From the NCBI RefSeq assembly GCF_900010725.2, contig NZ_LR734880.1:183532-247531 (forward strand): DNA of 64,000 nt, written 5' to 3'. A program made the position numbers and the translations under genes. Origin of the DNA: Planktothrix serta PCC 8927 (lineage in GTDB: Bacteria; Cyanobacteriota; Cyanobacteriia; Cyanobacteriales; Microcoleaceae). Positions 1-9,304 of the stretch are shown here, piece after piece. How positions within the stretch are numbered: position 1 is the stretch's first letter; the number at the start of each line of letters is the position of its first letter. The notes below the pieces were generated by a model that searched no databases, was not told the DNA's origin, and saw only the letters and a program-made list of their open reading frames with translations.

Positions 1-61
1 TCCCGGTTTCCTACTTGATATTACTCGGTTTTTTTACCTCAATTTTGTCAAATGAAACAGC

Positions 62-84
62 CCTGCCCGCGCGCGGGGGGCAGG
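62..84 (-). terminator. Hairpin downstream of ndhB
   Basis: A 7-bp perfect stem (CCTGCCC at 62-68 pairing with GGGCAGG at 78-84) has a GC-rich loop and lies about 20 bp beyond the ndhB stop. The downstream strand is only moderately U-rich, so it may be a terminator or an mRNA-stabilising hairpin. Confidence 0.5.
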
Positions 85-105
85 AGGGATGGGGATTTAG
101 GAGGA

Positions 106-1674
106 CTAATCCCGTTTGGCAATTAAAGGAGAGGTTGTCAGATGAGCAACGGTTTTGGTTTTCACCAATACGTTTTTAAACATCGCAGTATGGGTAATTG
201 CATCACTTGATAAGGTAAATAACGGATTCGATAAAATACCCGATAACGAAGTCGCCACCAATGTTAAGACTAACCCGACTTGTAGAGGGCGCATTCCGGG
301 TAAATTCCATTGAATTGCCGGATAATTTTTTACCACATCAGACATTTCTTGAGGTTCTTTTACCACCATCATTTTCACGACCCGAATGTAGTAATAAATC
401 GAGATCACACTGGTGACTAAACCCAATAAAACTAAGGCGTATAAACCCGCTTGCCAACCTGCCCAAAATAGGTAAATTTTGCCAAAAAATCCGGCTAACG
501 GAGGAATACCGCCCAAGGATAATAGACAAATACTTAAACACAGGGTTAATAGGGGATCTTTTTGATACAATCCGCTATATTCACTAATTTGATCCGTTCC
601 CGTTCTGAGGGAGAATAGAATCACACAAATGAACCCGCCCAAGTTCATAAATAGATAAATCAACAGGTAAAAAACCATGCTGGAATATCCCGCTTCTGTT
701 CCGGCAATTAACCCAATCATCACAAACCCGGCTTGGGCAATGGATGAATAGGCTAACATCCGTTTCATGCTGGTTTGAGCTAGAGCTACCACGTTCCCTA
801 AAATCATACTTAGGAGCGCTAAAGCCATGAACACAAACCGCCATTCATCAGCAACGGAGGGAAAAGCGTTAATCAGTAAACGAATGGCTAGGGCAAATCC
901 GGCGGTTTTGGAACCAACGGACAAAAATGCTACAACGGGAGTCGGTGAACCTTCGTAAACGTCCGGTGTCCATTGGTGAAAAGGAACAGCAGAAATTTTA
1001 AAAGAAATTCCAGCAATTACGAAAACTAAGGCAATGATAACGCCTAATGATTCACCATTGGATGTGGCTAAAACGTTGGCAATTTCTGTTAAATTGGTTT
1101 TGCCACCCGACAGTCCATATAATAAGGATAAACCATAGAGAAATACGGCAGAACTGGCGGCTCCAATTAATAGATATTTCAACGCGGCTTCATTAGAACG
1201 GGGGTCACGTTTGGTATATCCTGTTAATAGATAAGAGGAGATACTTAGGGTTTCCAAAGCAACAAAAATTGTGACTAATTCATTCGCCCCAGATAGGAAC
1301 ATTGCCCCTAATGTTGCGGTTAATAAAATGGCGATAAATTCTGCTAAGGCCGTTCCTGTCTGTTCAACGTAGCGAATAGACATTAAAATTGTCACGGCCG
1401 AAGACAGGGCAATAATTCCCCGAAACACGATACTGAGATCATCGCCATTGAAACTGCCTAAAAAGGCGATGGTATTGGTCGTATCCCATTGAGTGTACAA
1501 CACCCCGATCGAGATGAGTAAACCTGCGATCGCAGCATAAGGCGTCCATTGGGAAGATTGACTCCTCCCGACAATCAAATCACCCACTAACACCACCAGG
1601 AGGGTGATAATTACGATCCCCTCTGGCCAAATTATCCCAGCATTCAACTGAGCTACAAGAGTCGAAAAATCCAT
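106..1674 (-). CDS. ndhB: NAD(P)H-quinone oxidoreductase subunit 2 (NdhB)
   Basis: NdhB is a membrane-arm, antiporter-like subunit of cyanobacterial NDH-1. It takes part in proton pumping coupled to plastoquinone reduction, respiration, cyclic electron flow and CO2 uptake in the thylakoid membrane. The 522-residue product is hydrophobic throughout, with about 14 predicted membrane segments. It carries the family core from about residue 125, including a conserved Glu in a membrane helix and the stretch [19 protein letters not shown]. The length matches cyanobacterial NdhB, and the start lies in the expected [13 protein letters not shown] leader. It is a single gene with no ndh neighbours, as is common in cyanobacteria, and appears intact. 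Confidence 0.97.
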   Translation of the reverse strand: MDFSTLVAQLNAGIIWPEGIVIITLLVVLVGDLIVGRSQSSQWTPYAAIAGLLISIGVLYTQWDTTNTIAFLGSFNGDDLSIVFRGIIALSSAVTILMSIRYVEQTGTALAEFIAILLTATLGAMFLSGANELVTIFVALETLSISSYLLTGYTKRDPRSNEAALKYLLIGAASSAVFLYGLSLLYGLSGGKTNLTEIANVLATSNGESLGVIIALVFVIAGISFKISAVPFHQWTPDVYEGSPTPVVAFLSVGSKTAGFALAIRLLINAFPSVADEWRFVFMALALLSMILGNVVALAQTSMKRMLAYSSIAQAGFVMIGLIAGTEAGYSSMVFYLLIYLFMNLGGFICVILFSLRTGTDQISEYSGLYQKDPLLTLCLSICLLSLGGIPPLAGFFGKIYLFWAGWQAGLYALVLLGLVTSVISIYYYIRVVKMMVVKEPQEMSDVVKNYPAIQWNLPGMRPLQVGLVLTLVATSLSGILSNPLFTLSSDAITHTAMFKNVLVKTKTVAHLTTSPLIAKRD

Positions 1675-1797
1675 AGTCTAACCTAAATGGATGATACCGT
1701 TTACAATCAATTGGGTCTTGAGATGTATTTTCAACTCCCAATTCCCAATCATTTGACCACTTCTTAACATATATCATCGTGAGATGATTCTGGAAAC

Positions 1798-1877
1798 AGT
1801 AGGGGGTAACGACCTGATTACCGAGCAATCGGGGCTAGACAGGAGAATCCCACGCGGTTCACCCGTGGGAGTGTCAA
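1798..1877 (+). mobile_element. Orphan IS200/IS605-like right end (omega-RNA-like hairpin)
   Basis: No protein is encoded here. At 1845-1877 the sequence reads GAATC, then a 7-bp stem (1848-1854 with 1864-1870), then GAGTGTCAA. This arrangement resembles the right end of IS200/IS605 elements carrying tnpB, which also forms the 3' end of the TnpB guide RNA scaffold. A GC-rich stretch including ATTACCGAGCAATCGGGG precedes it and could belong to the same scaffold. No tnpA or tnpB is present, so this would be a remnant. The assignment rests on remembered motif similarity. Confidence 0.5.
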
Positions 1878-1948
1878 CATAAATTTAAGCAGAATAAAGA
1901 TTGAATATCAAAACAAAATTTGACTCAAAAACCCGGTTTATGATTTCT

Positions 1949-3595
1949 CTACCCTGGAGTTTTAATATTTTCTGCAAATCCAAAGTTAAGAGTCGGCGGT
2001 TCTAAATTAGGAATCATCACATCAATCCCAGGGGGTAGAGGCGGTAATTTGGGAATTCCCGTTTCTGCATCTGTGGTTTTTTCTGCTAATTTAGCAATAA
2101 ACTCCGATGAGGGAACTTCTGCCACCTTCATCGTATTTAATAATTGAGCCAGCCCCACTTGAATATCATTTCCGGGGTCAATCGCCACCCAACCTTGACT
2201 GGTTAACTTCCGTAGTTCAAAGTGTAAATGGGGCCCCGTTGACACCCCCGTACTCCCGACCCGTCCAATCACATCGCCCTGTTTAACGGTTTCTCCCGGT
2301 TTCACAAACAGTTCGGATAAGTGACCATAGAGAGTTTCTTGGGATTTTTCCGAGTGATTGAGCACAACGGCCATCCCATAACCCCCTAACCAATCCGCAA
2401 TGGACACTTGACCCGAATAGGACGCCACAACAGGAGTCCCTTCATCCGCACCTAAATCAATCCCCGTGTGAAAACGGCCATAACCGAGAACGGGATGCTG
2501 TCGCCAACCAAACAACGAAGTTATCGGCGCGGGAATACTCAAGGGGAACAGAACGCTAGTATCGCCATTTCCGCGCACAGATGCTGGGCGTTGGGTGCGA
2601 TTATAATAGGCTAGACCGGAATTGCTCATACTGCTGACCGCAATCGGGCCAACTTGAATCGGACTAAACCCGCTAACGGCCACTTCTCCAGCGTATGACC
2701 CGCCATAACCATAATCAACGGGTTCAGGTTGCCAAGAAGAGGTATAACTTTCTTCTGAACTCCCCCCAAAGGCTGGTTCAGAATTGGCAACAAACCCATT
2801 AGAGTCAGAGGCGATCGTTCCTGGATTGATTAAGGGGTTAGGAATCGAGTTATTACTATTACCAATATAGGGAGTATTACCAATATAGGGAGTATTGCCA
2901 ATATAGGGAACTTGATTACCTTCGGCTTGATAGATTTCAGAAGGATAGACAGGGGAGCATAAATCTCCGGCTGCTTGTCCTAACTGTAAAGCCGCTTCAC
3001 ATCCGGTTGAACGTTCTGAAAACACCACCGTCGAGGGAGCTTCATACCCTTCTGTTGCGCCAACTTGGTAATCCGTTGGATCAATATAAGCATTCGCCGG
3101 AGAATCTGCTGCGGGGGGGATGTCCGGTAAAACGATTTCTTGTTCAGGTGGTGGAACAATATTCGGAATTTCTGACTCCGAGGGTTCAGGATAATATTCC
3201 GTTTCAGGATTATAGGCGGGTTCAGAATAACTGGGCTCAGGTTCTATAAAGTTATCTGTAACAGGTGCAGGGTCGCTATAGTAGGTTTCAGGTTCAACCT
3301 GGGGTTCAGGATCAGGAATAATAACAGGATCACTATATTCTGTAGGGGTTTGAGTGGAATAAGCCTCTTCTGGGTCACTGGGTAGGGAAGAATCAACCGC
3401 TTCCACAGGTTCACCCTCGACAGGTATCGAAAATTCGTCTGTAGCAATTACACGGCTAGTCAATAGCACCAAACCGGTCAGACAACCTAAACCCAAGAGA
3501 GTATACCGTCCTGACCAGGAGTGCAAATGCCCTGGTCGGGTTTTGGGGGATGAATATTTTTTAGGGGGGTAACTGGGTTCCGTCATGTTCCTCAC
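1949..3595 (-). CDS. M23 family metallopeptidase (LytM-type) with Pro/Glu-rich linker
   Basis: This is a probable peptidoglycan endopeptidase or LytM-type factor acting in the periplasm or cell wall. The 548-residue protein has a basic N-terminus and one membrane or signal segment at about residues 31-50. A long acidic Pro/Ser/Tyr-rich linker follows, with three YIGNTP-type repeats. The C-terminal M23 domain (about 340-480) contains HTGIDLG (zinc His and Asp), NHSE...YGHL and GPHLHFEL (catalytic HxH), so the active site looks complete. A short tail rich in proline follows. It lies 23 bp downstream of birA on the same strand, so the two may be co-transcribed. The substrate bond is not predictable from sequence. 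Confidence 0.9.
   Translation of the reverse strand: MRNMTEPSYPPKKYSSPKTRPGHLHSWSGRYTLLGLGCLTGLVLLTSRVIATDEFSIPVEGEPVEAVDSSLPSDPEEAYSTQTPTEYSDPVIIPDPEPQVEPETYYSDPAPVTDNFIEPEPSYSEPAYNPETEYYPEPSESEIPNIVPPPEQEIVLPDIPPAADSPANAYIDPTDYQVGATEGYEAPSTVVFSERSTGCEAALQLGQAAGDLCSPVYPSEIYQAEGNQVPYIGNTPYIGNTPYIGNSNNSIPNPLINPGTIASDSNGFVANSEPAFGGSSEESYTSSWQPEPVDYGYGGSYAGEVAVSGFSPIQVGPIAVSSMSNSGLAYYNRTQRPASVRGNGDTSVLFPLSIPAPITSLFGWRQHPVLGYGRFHTGIDLGADEGTPVVASYSGQVSIADWLGGYGMAVVLNHSEKSQETLYGHLSELFVKPGETVKQGDVIGRVGSTGVSTGPHLHFELRKLTSQGWVAIDPGNDIQVGLAQLLNTMKVAEVPSSEFIAKLAEKTTDAETGIPKLPPLPPGIDVMIPNLEPPTLNFGFAENIKTPG
2862..2909. repeat. 18-bp tandem repeat inside the M23 peptidase gene
   Basis: Three in-frame copies of an 18-bp unit (core CCAATATAGGGA at 2862, 2880 and 2898) encode the repeated peptide YIGNTP in the linker. 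The copies are nearly identical at DNA level, which suggests recent slippage. The copy number may vary between strains. Confidence 0.85.
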
Positions 3596-3618
3596 ACAAC
3601 CAATGATGATCTAACAGT

Positions 3619-4428
3619 TCAACTGTAGCCGACACTTATTGTACCGGGCTTGAGGTCAATTTCTTGAGAAAACCCGATTTCAGTCTTAGGGTACAGACCG
3701 ACTCGCAGGTTTCCCTGTTCCGAAATTCCTATAATTACACCTTTTTGCTCGGCTATGGAGATCGGTTTCCCCATACAAGTTAATAGTTGGGTATAGTCCG
3801 TTAAAACTTTGTTAATATTAGCACTAGATAATTGTTGAATGCCTAAGTCTAATCCCTGCAAGACTAATGCTGCTAAAAATTCTAGGGATTGAATCGGCGG
3901 CGGTGTCACAGAATTAGCAAAAAAGGTTTGTAAATTAATCCCGATTTCAGGAACGGGATTACTCCAATTTAAACCAACACCGATCACGGCTTGAGTAATA
4001 TGATGTTGAGAAATTTTGGTTTCGGTGAGAATTCCCCCCAGTTTGCGCTGATTTAAGATTAAATCATTCGGCCATTTGAGTTGAACTGGACAACCGCGAT
4101 CGCTTAATATTGTCGCTATACCCCAGGCAGAACATAAGCTTAATTGGGCTTGTTGACTCACGCAAAGATTGAGATCGACAATTTTTGATAAAAATAACCC
4201 CCCCTGATTCGACTGCCATTGTCGCCCCCATTGTCCCCGTCCGGCTGTTTGTTGTCCAGCAATCACAACGGTTCCTGAAGGTTCACCTTGTTCTAACAAT
4301 TCCCAAGCAGTTTGATTCGTAGAAATTAAAGTATCAAAATAATGAATAGTTGGGAGTAGAGACGTTTCCTGGCGCGTCTCCATGAGGGTTTGTAAGGATG
4401 ATTGTAAACGGGATAAATTTAGGGTCAC
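3619..4428 (-). CDS. birA: Biotin--[acetyl-CoA-carboxylase] ligase
   Basis: This enzyme activates biotin with ATP and attaches it to the biotin carboxyl carrier protein of acetyl-CoA carboxylase in the cytosol. The 269-residue product has the BPL catalytic domain with QQTAGRGQWGRQW (biotinyl-AMP loop), LKWPNDL and KLGGILTET, plus a C-terminal SH3-like domain. No N-terminal helix-turn-helix is present, so this is a short monofunctional ligase rather than an E. coli-type repressor. It sits directly upstream of the M23 peptidase gene on the minus strand. It appears complete. Confidence 0.95.
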   Translation of the reverse strand: MTLNLSRLQSSLQTLMETRQETSLLPTIHYFDTLISTNQTAWELLEQGEPSGTVVIAGQQTAGRGQWGRQWQSNQGGLFLSKIVDLNLCVSQQAQLSLCSAWGIATILSDRGCPVQLKWPNDLILNQRKLGGILTETKISQHHITQAVIGVGLNWSNPVPEIGINLQTFFANSVTPPPIQSLEFLAALVLQGLDLGIQQLSSANINKVLTDYTQLLTCMGKPISIAEQKGVIIGISEQGNLRVGLYPKTEIGFSQEIDLKPGTISVGYS

Positions 4429-4448
4429 AACAAATTGTTTAATCTATA

Positions 4449-4595
4449 TAGCAATCCTATTTGAGTTGTGTTGAAAATTCTTGATTAAAAGGGAACAGGG
4501 AACAGGGAACAGGGAACAGGGAACAGGGAACAGGGATAATACTTCTGGCTGTTTCATATCAGTTGTGAATTATTACAACCTATTTGGGATTGCTA
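4449..4595. mobile_element. TIR element (TAGCAATCC family), copy A
   Basis: Ends are TAGCAATCCTAT and its near inverted match ATTTGGGATTGCTA. The interior carries a six-copy GGGAACA array (4491-4535) instead of the usual GGGGTTGGG hairpin. The right arm has the TATTACAACCTATTT signature shared with the other copies. The element abuts copy B. No coding capacity: non-autonomous MITE-like element. Confidence 0.7.
4491..4535. repeat. (GGGAACA)n heptamer array
   Basis: About six tandem copies of GGGAACA lie inside element copy A. The same heptamer array recurs at 6876-6933, 58114-58143 and, as reverse complement, 60081-60129. Confidence 0.9.
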
Positions 4596-4718
4596 TAGCA
4601 ATCCTATATGATTTATGAAAAAATTCTGTAGGGGTGGCGTCCCTCCCAACCCTCTTTGCGCCTGGGTTGGGTCTCCCAACCCCTACGATAAAATGTTACA
4701 ACCTATTTAGGATTGCTA
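4596..4718. mobile_element. TIR element (TAGCAATCC family), copy B
   Basis: A 123-bp element with ends TAGCAATCCTATAT and ATTTAGGATTGCTA. The interior forms a strong hairpin from GTAGGGGTGG and CCCAACCCCTAC arms, followed by GATAAAAT(G/A)TTACAACC. It is almost the same length as the copy that interrupts xisH at 44415-44535, which defines the element boundaries. It carries no ORF. Confidence 0.75.
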
Positions 4719-4719
4719 T

Positions 4720-4782
4720 ATTCGTAATTCGTAATTCGTAATTCGTAATTCGTAATTCGTAATTCGTAATTCGTAATTCGTA
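4720..4782. repeat. (ATTCGTA)9 tandem heptamer array
   Basis: Nine perfect copies of the 7-bp unit ATTCGTA occupy 63 bp between element copy B and the right half of a third element. It appears to replace the left arm of that third element. There are no spacers, so this is not CRISPR. Confidence 0.95.
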
Positions 4783-4838
4783 GGGGTTGGGTCTCCCAAC
4801 CCCTACGATAAAATATTACAACCTATTTAGGACTGCTA
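4783..4838. mobile_element. TIR element (TAGCAATCC family), right half of copy C
   Basis: The hairpin core GGGGTTGGG...CCCAACCCCTAC, the TATTACAACCTATTT segment and the terminal GGACTGCTA are present. The left end is missing and the heptamer array stands in its place. The rest of the intergenic space up to 4962 (AT-rich) should hold the promoter of the following gene, but no clear -35/-10 pair stands out. Confidence 0.7.
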
Positions 4839-4962
4839 TAGCAGTTTTTGGTTTTGTCAGCTAGGGGGAATTTTTGCAGGAAACACACTCGTCATCAAGA
4901 CACTAAGAAATCAGTTAAAATCAAGAAAGTTTTTAGTTGCAACAGTTCCTAATTATAATTTT

Positions 4963-5751
4963 ATGCACACTTGGTACTGGCAAAGTTGGGATGGATTACC
5001 GTATTTAACCTGTAGTTTGCTTAAAGATTGGCAACATGGCTTTTTTACTCGTTCCTTTAGTCCTCGAACTCCAACAGATTTAGTCAATGTTTTACAACCT
5101 GCAATTCCCGTATATCGAGTTAAACAAGTGCATGGAAATGTAGTGTTAAAAACGGGAACTGTAAATCCTATAGATCATTTAACATCTGAAGAAATACCTT
5201 TAATAGAAGCGGATGGTTTATTTGCAGAAAATTCTTCAGAAGCGGTTTGGGTCGCTACGGCTGATTGTGTTCCGGTATTAATTGCGGATGCTCAAACGGG
5301 GAAAGTAGCGGCGGTTCATGCGGGATGGCGAGGAACGGCTGCTAAAATTGTTCCTGAAGCGATCGCACATTTCCAAGCGGTCGGTAGTCAACTCGAAGAT
5401 CTGCGAGTAGCATTAGGCCCAGCTATTTCAGGACAAGTTTATCAAGTGTCCTTAGATGTCGCCACACAGTTAGCCCAAAGCTTGATTTCTAACACTGAAA
5501 CCGAAACATCAACAGAGATATTAGAACAAATTTATCAACTGCCAAATTCCCCGTTATTTCCTGATTCTGAACCTAACAAAGTCCGTTTAGATGTGCGTCG
5601 CTTCAATAGTTTACAACTCGAACAATTAGGCATTATACCCGACCAAGTAGCGATCGCACCCTATTGTACCTATCAAGACCCCAACGCCTTTTTCTCCTAC
5701 CGTCGAGACAACTTGAAAAAAGTTCAATGGTCAGGAATTGTTAGTAATTAG
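4963..5751 (+). CDS. pgeF: YfiH/PgeF family copper-type oxidoreductase (laccase domain)
   Basis: YfiH-family proteins are cytosolic enzymes described as multicopper-like polyphenol oxidases, purine nucleoside phosphorylases or, for PgeF, editing enzymes removing misincorporated residues from peptidoglycan precursors. The 262-residue product contains the three metal-site segments of the family: KQVHGN (His), ADCVPVLI (Cys) and AVHAGWRGTA (His), plus a C-terminal FFSYRRD segment. Length and motifs indicate a full, active protein. It stands alone, with mobile repeats on both sides. Which of the proposed activities applies here cannot be read from the sequence. Confidence 0.9.
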   Translation: MHTWYWQSWDGLPYLTCSLLKDWQHGFFTRSFSPRTPTDLVNVLQPAIPVYRVKQVHGNVVLKTGTVNPIDHLTSEEIPLIEADGLFAENSSEAVWVATADCVPVLIADAQTGKVAAVHAGWRGTAAKIVPEAIAHFQAVGSQLEDLRVALGPAISGQVYQVSLDVATQLAQSLISNTETETSTEILEQIYQLPNSPLFPDSEPNKVRLDVRRFNSLQLEQLGIIPDQVAIAPYCTYQDPNAFFSYRRDNLKKVQWSGIVSN

Positions 5752-5800
5752 GGTGTTAACTGTTGACTGTTGACTGTTGACGGGCGAGGAGACCCAAAGC

Positions 5801-5987
5801 GTGTCAACTTAAGCCGAAAACCCGTGATTACAGCCGAGATTAGATCCCCCTAAATCCCCCTTAAAAAGGGGGACTTTGATCTCCTGTTCCCCCGCTTGTT
5901 AAGGGGGGTTAGGGGGGATCATTGACTGGGAATCAGATAGCGCGTGAATTCGGGTTTGAGCGCCTACTTTTAGCCTTAAGTTGACAC
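5801..5987. mobile_element. TIR element (GTGTCAAC family), copy 1
   Basis: A 187-bp non-coding element with terminal inverted repeats GTGTCAACTTAAG (5801) and CTTAAGTTGACAC (ending 5987). The interior has the hairpin-forming motif TAGATCCCCCTAAATCCCCC paired with GGGGTTAGGGGGGATC. Related copies lie at 9023-9227 and about 27473-27642. The surrounding 5752-6170 space otherwise holds only a short TGTTGAC triplication (about 5758-5781) before copy 1 and a low-complexity C-rich stretch after it. Confidence 0.8.
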
Positions 5988-6170
5988 TCCTTGGAGGAGG
6001 GACACAAGCCCCTACTTCCCCTGTCTCCCCCGCTCTCCTACTCCCCTTGTCCACTAGCAAATCAGTGGTTAATATTAGAGATATGAGGGGAAGTCTCTGA
6101 ACAGAGCAACGCTTTGGATAGAGATTGAGTTAAGCTTACAGTTAATAAAACGGTGTAAATATAAAGTCCG

Positions 6171-6779
6171 ATGAGCGAGCAAAGTCCCTATGAACAGCTT
6201 GGGGTTACCGTTGATGCTTCCTTTGATGAAATTCAGGAAGCCCGGGATCGCCTAAAACAACAATATAGTGGTGAGCGTAAGCTGCTGGAATCGATTGAAG
6301 CAGCTTATGATGCCATTTTGATGGATCGGCTAAAACTGCGGCAAGAGGGCAAAATTAAAGTCCCGGAAAGGATTCGTTTTCCTGAACGAGCGACCCCAAC
6401 CCCCCCGCCTGGTGTTCAACCTCCAGTCAACCAAAAGCCCAATTGGTTACAACAACTGCTGGATACTCCCAGCCGTGCTGATCTTTTGTGGCCATCGGGA
6501 ATCTATGCGACGTTAGGGGGTTTAAGTCTATATCCGGGTTCACCGGAATCCATTTTAACCCTGACTCTCGCCTTGGGAGTTGGCTCTTGCTTGTATTTTC
6601 TAAACCGGAAAGAAAATAAATTTGGTCGAGCCGTTTTACTCACGGTGGTGGGTTTAATTACGGGATTATTGTTAGGGAGTTTACTAAGTCCAATTGCTGG
6701 AACAGCTTTTGCTGTTGAACGGTTTATTTCTTTAATCACTTTTACTGTTTTGTGGATCGTGAGTTGCTTTCTACGTTAA
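6171..6779 (+). CDS. CPP1-like membrane J-domain-related protein
   Basis: Homologues are cyanobacterial relatives of plant CPP1, a chaperone-like protein that protects light-dependent protochlorophyllide oxidoreductase; the cyanobacterial role is less established. The 202-residue product starts with a J-like helical domain (residues 1-60, SPYEQLGVTVDASFDEIQEARDR) lacking the HPD tripeptide of true DnaJ proteins. A Pro-rich linker follows (about 70-90). Three to four membrane helices lie at about 110-200, suggesting a thylakoid or plasma-membrane location. The gene is monocistronic and is followed by a strong terminator. Confidence 0.85.
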   Translation: MSEQSPYEQLGVTVDASFDEIQEARDRLKQQYSGERKLLESIEAAYDAILMDRLKLRQEGKIKVPERIRFPERATPTPPPGVQPPVNQKPNWLQQLLDTPSRADLLWPSGIYATLGGLSLYPGSPESILTLTLALGVGSCLYFLNRKENKFGRAVLLTVVGLITGLLLGSLLSPIAGTAFAVERFISLITFTVLWIVSCFLR

Positions 6780-6823
6780 TTCAAACGAGGTTAAATTCTG
6801 ATCAAATCCCACTGCTAATTTCT

Positions 6824-6871
6824 ATAAAAAATAGGGCTATTTCTATGTTTTGAAATAGCCCTATTTTTTAT
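6824..6871. terminator. Bidirectional intrinsic terminator between the CPP1-like gene and ftsH
   Basis: A perfect 20-bp inverted repeat (6824-6843 with 6852-6871) encloses an 8-base loop. The core is TAGGGCTATTTC/GAAATAGCCCTA, with A-run and T-run at the outer ends. It can terminate transcription on the plus strand and also on the minus strand for ftsH. Confidence 0.9.
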
Positions 6872-6875
6872 AAGA

Positions 6876-6933
6876 GGGAACAGGGAACAGGGAACAGGGA
6901 ACAGGGAATAGGGAATAGGGAATAGGGAATAGG
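6876..6933. repeat. GGGAACA/GGGAATA heptamer array
   Basis: Four copies of GGGAACA followed by about four of GGGAATA lie directly after the terminator. The array ends in AGGAAGAACAAGA, a sequence also found after the array at 58114-58143, so the two share more than the heptamer. Confidence 0.85.
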
Positions 6934-7028
6934 AAGAACAAGACTTAAGCTTATAGGTTGGCTGAATCAGTCTAGGTTCTAACTGTTCTGGTAACTGTTA
7001 TAAAACCCTGCAATTTTTGAACCTTGAA

Positions 7029-8867
7029 TTAAGCGATCGCAGCCATTTTAACATCATTATTGGCTAACAATTCTTGCAGTTCATCCGCATCTACCGTCTC
7101 TTTATCAATTAACAAATCCGCTAATTGATTCAAAACATGGCGGTTTTCAACTAACACTTGTTTTGCCCGTTTATAGGCTTCATCCACCAGTTGACGGACT
7201 TCTCCATCAATAGTAGAAGCAGTTTCTTCAGAAAAATCCCGTTCTGACATAATATCCCGTCCCAGGAAAATATTCCCCTGCTGACGACCTAACGCTACTG
7301 GGCCAAGGCGATCGCTCATCCCATAACGAGTAATCATTTGACGGGCCACACGAGTTACCTGTTGTAAATCATTAGAAGCGCCTGTTGTAACTTCTTCTTC
7401 CCCGAAGATAATCTCTTCAGCCACCCGACCGCCCAAGGCGACGGCCATTTGATTTTGCAAATAAGAACGGCTGAATAAACCGGAGTCCATGCGTTCTTCA
7501 CTGGGCATGAACCAGGTTAAACCCCCAGCCCGACCGCGAGGAATAATGCTAATTTTCTGTACGGGGTCATAGTCTGGCATTAACGCCCCAACTAAAGCGT
7601 GACCCGCTTCGTGATAAGCCACCAGGGTTTTGCGTTTTTCGCTCATCACCCGATCTTTCTTCTCAGGGCCAGCTAATACCCGGTCAATGGCATCATTAAC
7701 TTCATCCATTGAAATTTCTGTCAAGTTGCGACGGGCGGCTAAAATAGCGGCTTCGTTCAACAAGTTGGACAAGTCCGCTCCGGTAAACCCAGGCGTCCGA
7801 CGGGCAATTTTGTCCAAGTCCACATCTTTAGCCAAGGTTTTACCCCGTGCATGAACTCGGAGAATTTCTGAACGGCCGTTATAGTCGGGACGGTCAACAA
7901 CCACTTGACGGTCAAACCGACCCGGACGCATTAAGGCGGAGTCTAAGACATCGGGGCGGTTGGTCGCAGCAATAATAATAATGCCTGTATTGCCTTCAAA
8001 CCCGTCCATTTCCGTTAATAACTGGTTGAGGGTTTGTTCGCGTTCATCGTTACCGCCTCCTAAACCAGCCCCCCGTTGACGTCCTACCGCGTCAATTTCA
8101 TCGATAAATACGATACAAGGTGCATTGGCTTTCGCTTGTTCAAACAGGTCACGAACCCGGGATGCACCGACCCCGACGAACATTTCCACAAATTCTGAAC
8201 CGGAAATACTGAAGAAAGGAACTCCGGCTTCACCCGCAACCGCTTTGGCTAATAGGGTTTTCCCTGTTCCTGGGGGGCCAACTAATAACACCCCTTTGGG
8301 AATTTTCGCACCGACGGCGGTGAAGCGGTCGGCATTTTTCAGGAAGTCTACCACTTCGCTGAGTTCCAGTTTGGCTTGTTCAATACCCGCCACATCCCCG
8401 AAAGTAACTTGGGTTTGCGGCTCCATCTGGACTCTAGCTTTGGACTTGCCAAAGTTCATCGCTTGACTACCAGGGCCATTCTGAGCGCGGCGCAGTAAGA
8501 AGAATAAGCCAACTAAGAGTAAAACGGGGAAAAATAGGCTGCTGAGGGCTTTGAACCAAAAACCCTCATCATTTTGGGGTAAAACCGAAATATCAACATT
8601 ATTTTGAGTCAGGATATCGATCAGCGCCGGATCGTTGGGGAGGTTGACTAAGACTTTACTCCCATCTTGAGCCGTAACTAAGGCTCTGGAGCGATCGGAA
8701 CTGAGGCTGACCCGTTCAACTTTATTATTCTTGACTTCTTGAATAAAGGTACTATACTTCCAGCTTTCCCGCGTTTGGGGCTGTTTGTCAAAAAAGGCGG
8801 TTGCTAATGCTAAGACTACAATGGCAAGCAGGGCGTATAACCCCGCATTTCTCCAGCGTTTATTCAC
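7029..8867 (-). CDS. ftsH: ATP-dependent zinc metalloprotease FtsH
   Basis: FtsH is a membrane-anchored AAA+ protease that degrades damaged membrane proteins; in cyanobacteria some paralogues take part in photosystem II repair by removing D1. The 612-residue product has an N-terminal membrane helix (about 9-25), a periplasmic/lumenal segment and a second helix (about 105-125). The AAA domain has Walker A GPPGTGKT (near residue 196), Walker B IVFIDEID and the second region of homology. The zinc site HEAGH lies near residue 417. All catalytic elements are intact. The upstream 437 bp contain a mobile repeat, so the promoter must lie close to the gene or beyond the element. Which paralogue this is was not determined. 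Confidence 0.97.
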   Translation of the reverse strand: MNKRWRNAGLYALLAIVVLALATAFFDKQPQTRESWKYSTFIQEVKNNKVERVSLSSDRSRALVTAQDGSKVLVNLPNDPALIDILTQNNVDISVLPQNDEGFWFKALSSLFFPVLLLVGLFFLLRRAQNGPGSQAMNFGKSKARVQMEPQTQVTFGDVAGIEQAKLELSEVVDFLKNADRFTAVGAKIPKGVLLVGPPGTGKTLLAKAVAGEAGVPFFSISGSEFVEMFVGVGASRVRDLFEQAKANAPCIVFIDEIDAVGRQRGAGLGGGNDEREQTLNQLLTEMDGFEGNTGIIIIAATNRPDVLDSALMRPGRFDRQVVVDRPDYNGRSEILRVHARGKTLAKDVDLDKIARRTPGFTGADLSNLLNEAAILAARRNLTEISMDEVNDAIDRVLAGPEKKDRVMSEKRKTLVAYHEAGHALVGALMPDYDPVQKISIIPRGRAGGLTWFMPSEERMDSGLFSRSYLQNQMAVALGGRVAEEIIFGEEEVTTGASNDLQQVTRVARQMITRYGMSDRLGPVALGRQQGNIFLGRDIMSERDFSEETASTIDGEVRQLVDEAYKRAKQVLVENRHVLNQLADLLIDKETVDADELQELLANNDVKMAAIA

Positions 8868-9022
8868 CGAGGTCTATCCTCCTACTGTTGCTGCGAGTCC
8901 ACAGGACTCTGGTATCGTTCTGTTATTGTTACTAATCTTAACGTATTTTTCATCAAGACTGGGTAGGGTGTCGTTGATCATCTAAATTGGTTAAGGATAA
9001 AGCGATTGATCTCCCCGCATCG

Positions 9023-9227
9023 GTGTCAACGACCGCCGAAAACCCCTGTTGTATCCTAGATTAGATCCCCCTAAATCCCCCTTAACAAGGGGGACTTTGA
9101 TCCCGCCTATCCCCCTTTTTAAGCCAGGTAGGCGGGATAGTTCCCCCCTTTTTAAGGGGGGTTAGGGGGGATCGACCCTTAGAGAAGATTTCAGTTTTCT
9201 ACGCTACTTTTAGCCTGAAGTTGACAC
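9023..9227. mobile_element. TIR element (GTGTCAAC family), copy 2
   Basis: About 205 bp, starting GTGTCAAC and ending GAAGTTGACAC. It shares the interior CTAGATTAGATCCCCCTAAA with copies 1 and 3, and has an extra C/T-rich insertion. It lies between the divergent ftsH and giant glycosyltransferase genes. The remaining 8868-9022 and 9228-9304 stretches are AT-rich promoter space with no other recognisable feature. Confidence 0.75.
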
Positions 9228-9304
9228 GAATGATCGCCCCGGCACTCGCGCACAGTAATATAGTAAAAGATTTTTCACTCCGTTCTGTTTAAGGTCAAAT
9301 TGTT

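Noticed and set aside
4720-4782. Possible CRISPR array
   Set aside because: Pure 7-bp tandem units with no spacers. The GGGAACA arrays were rejected for the same reason. No cas genes are present.
8125-8466. 113-residue plus-strand ORF opposite ftsH
   Set aside because: It lies wholly antisense to the conserved AAA domain of ftsH; the frame is open only because of ftsH codon use.
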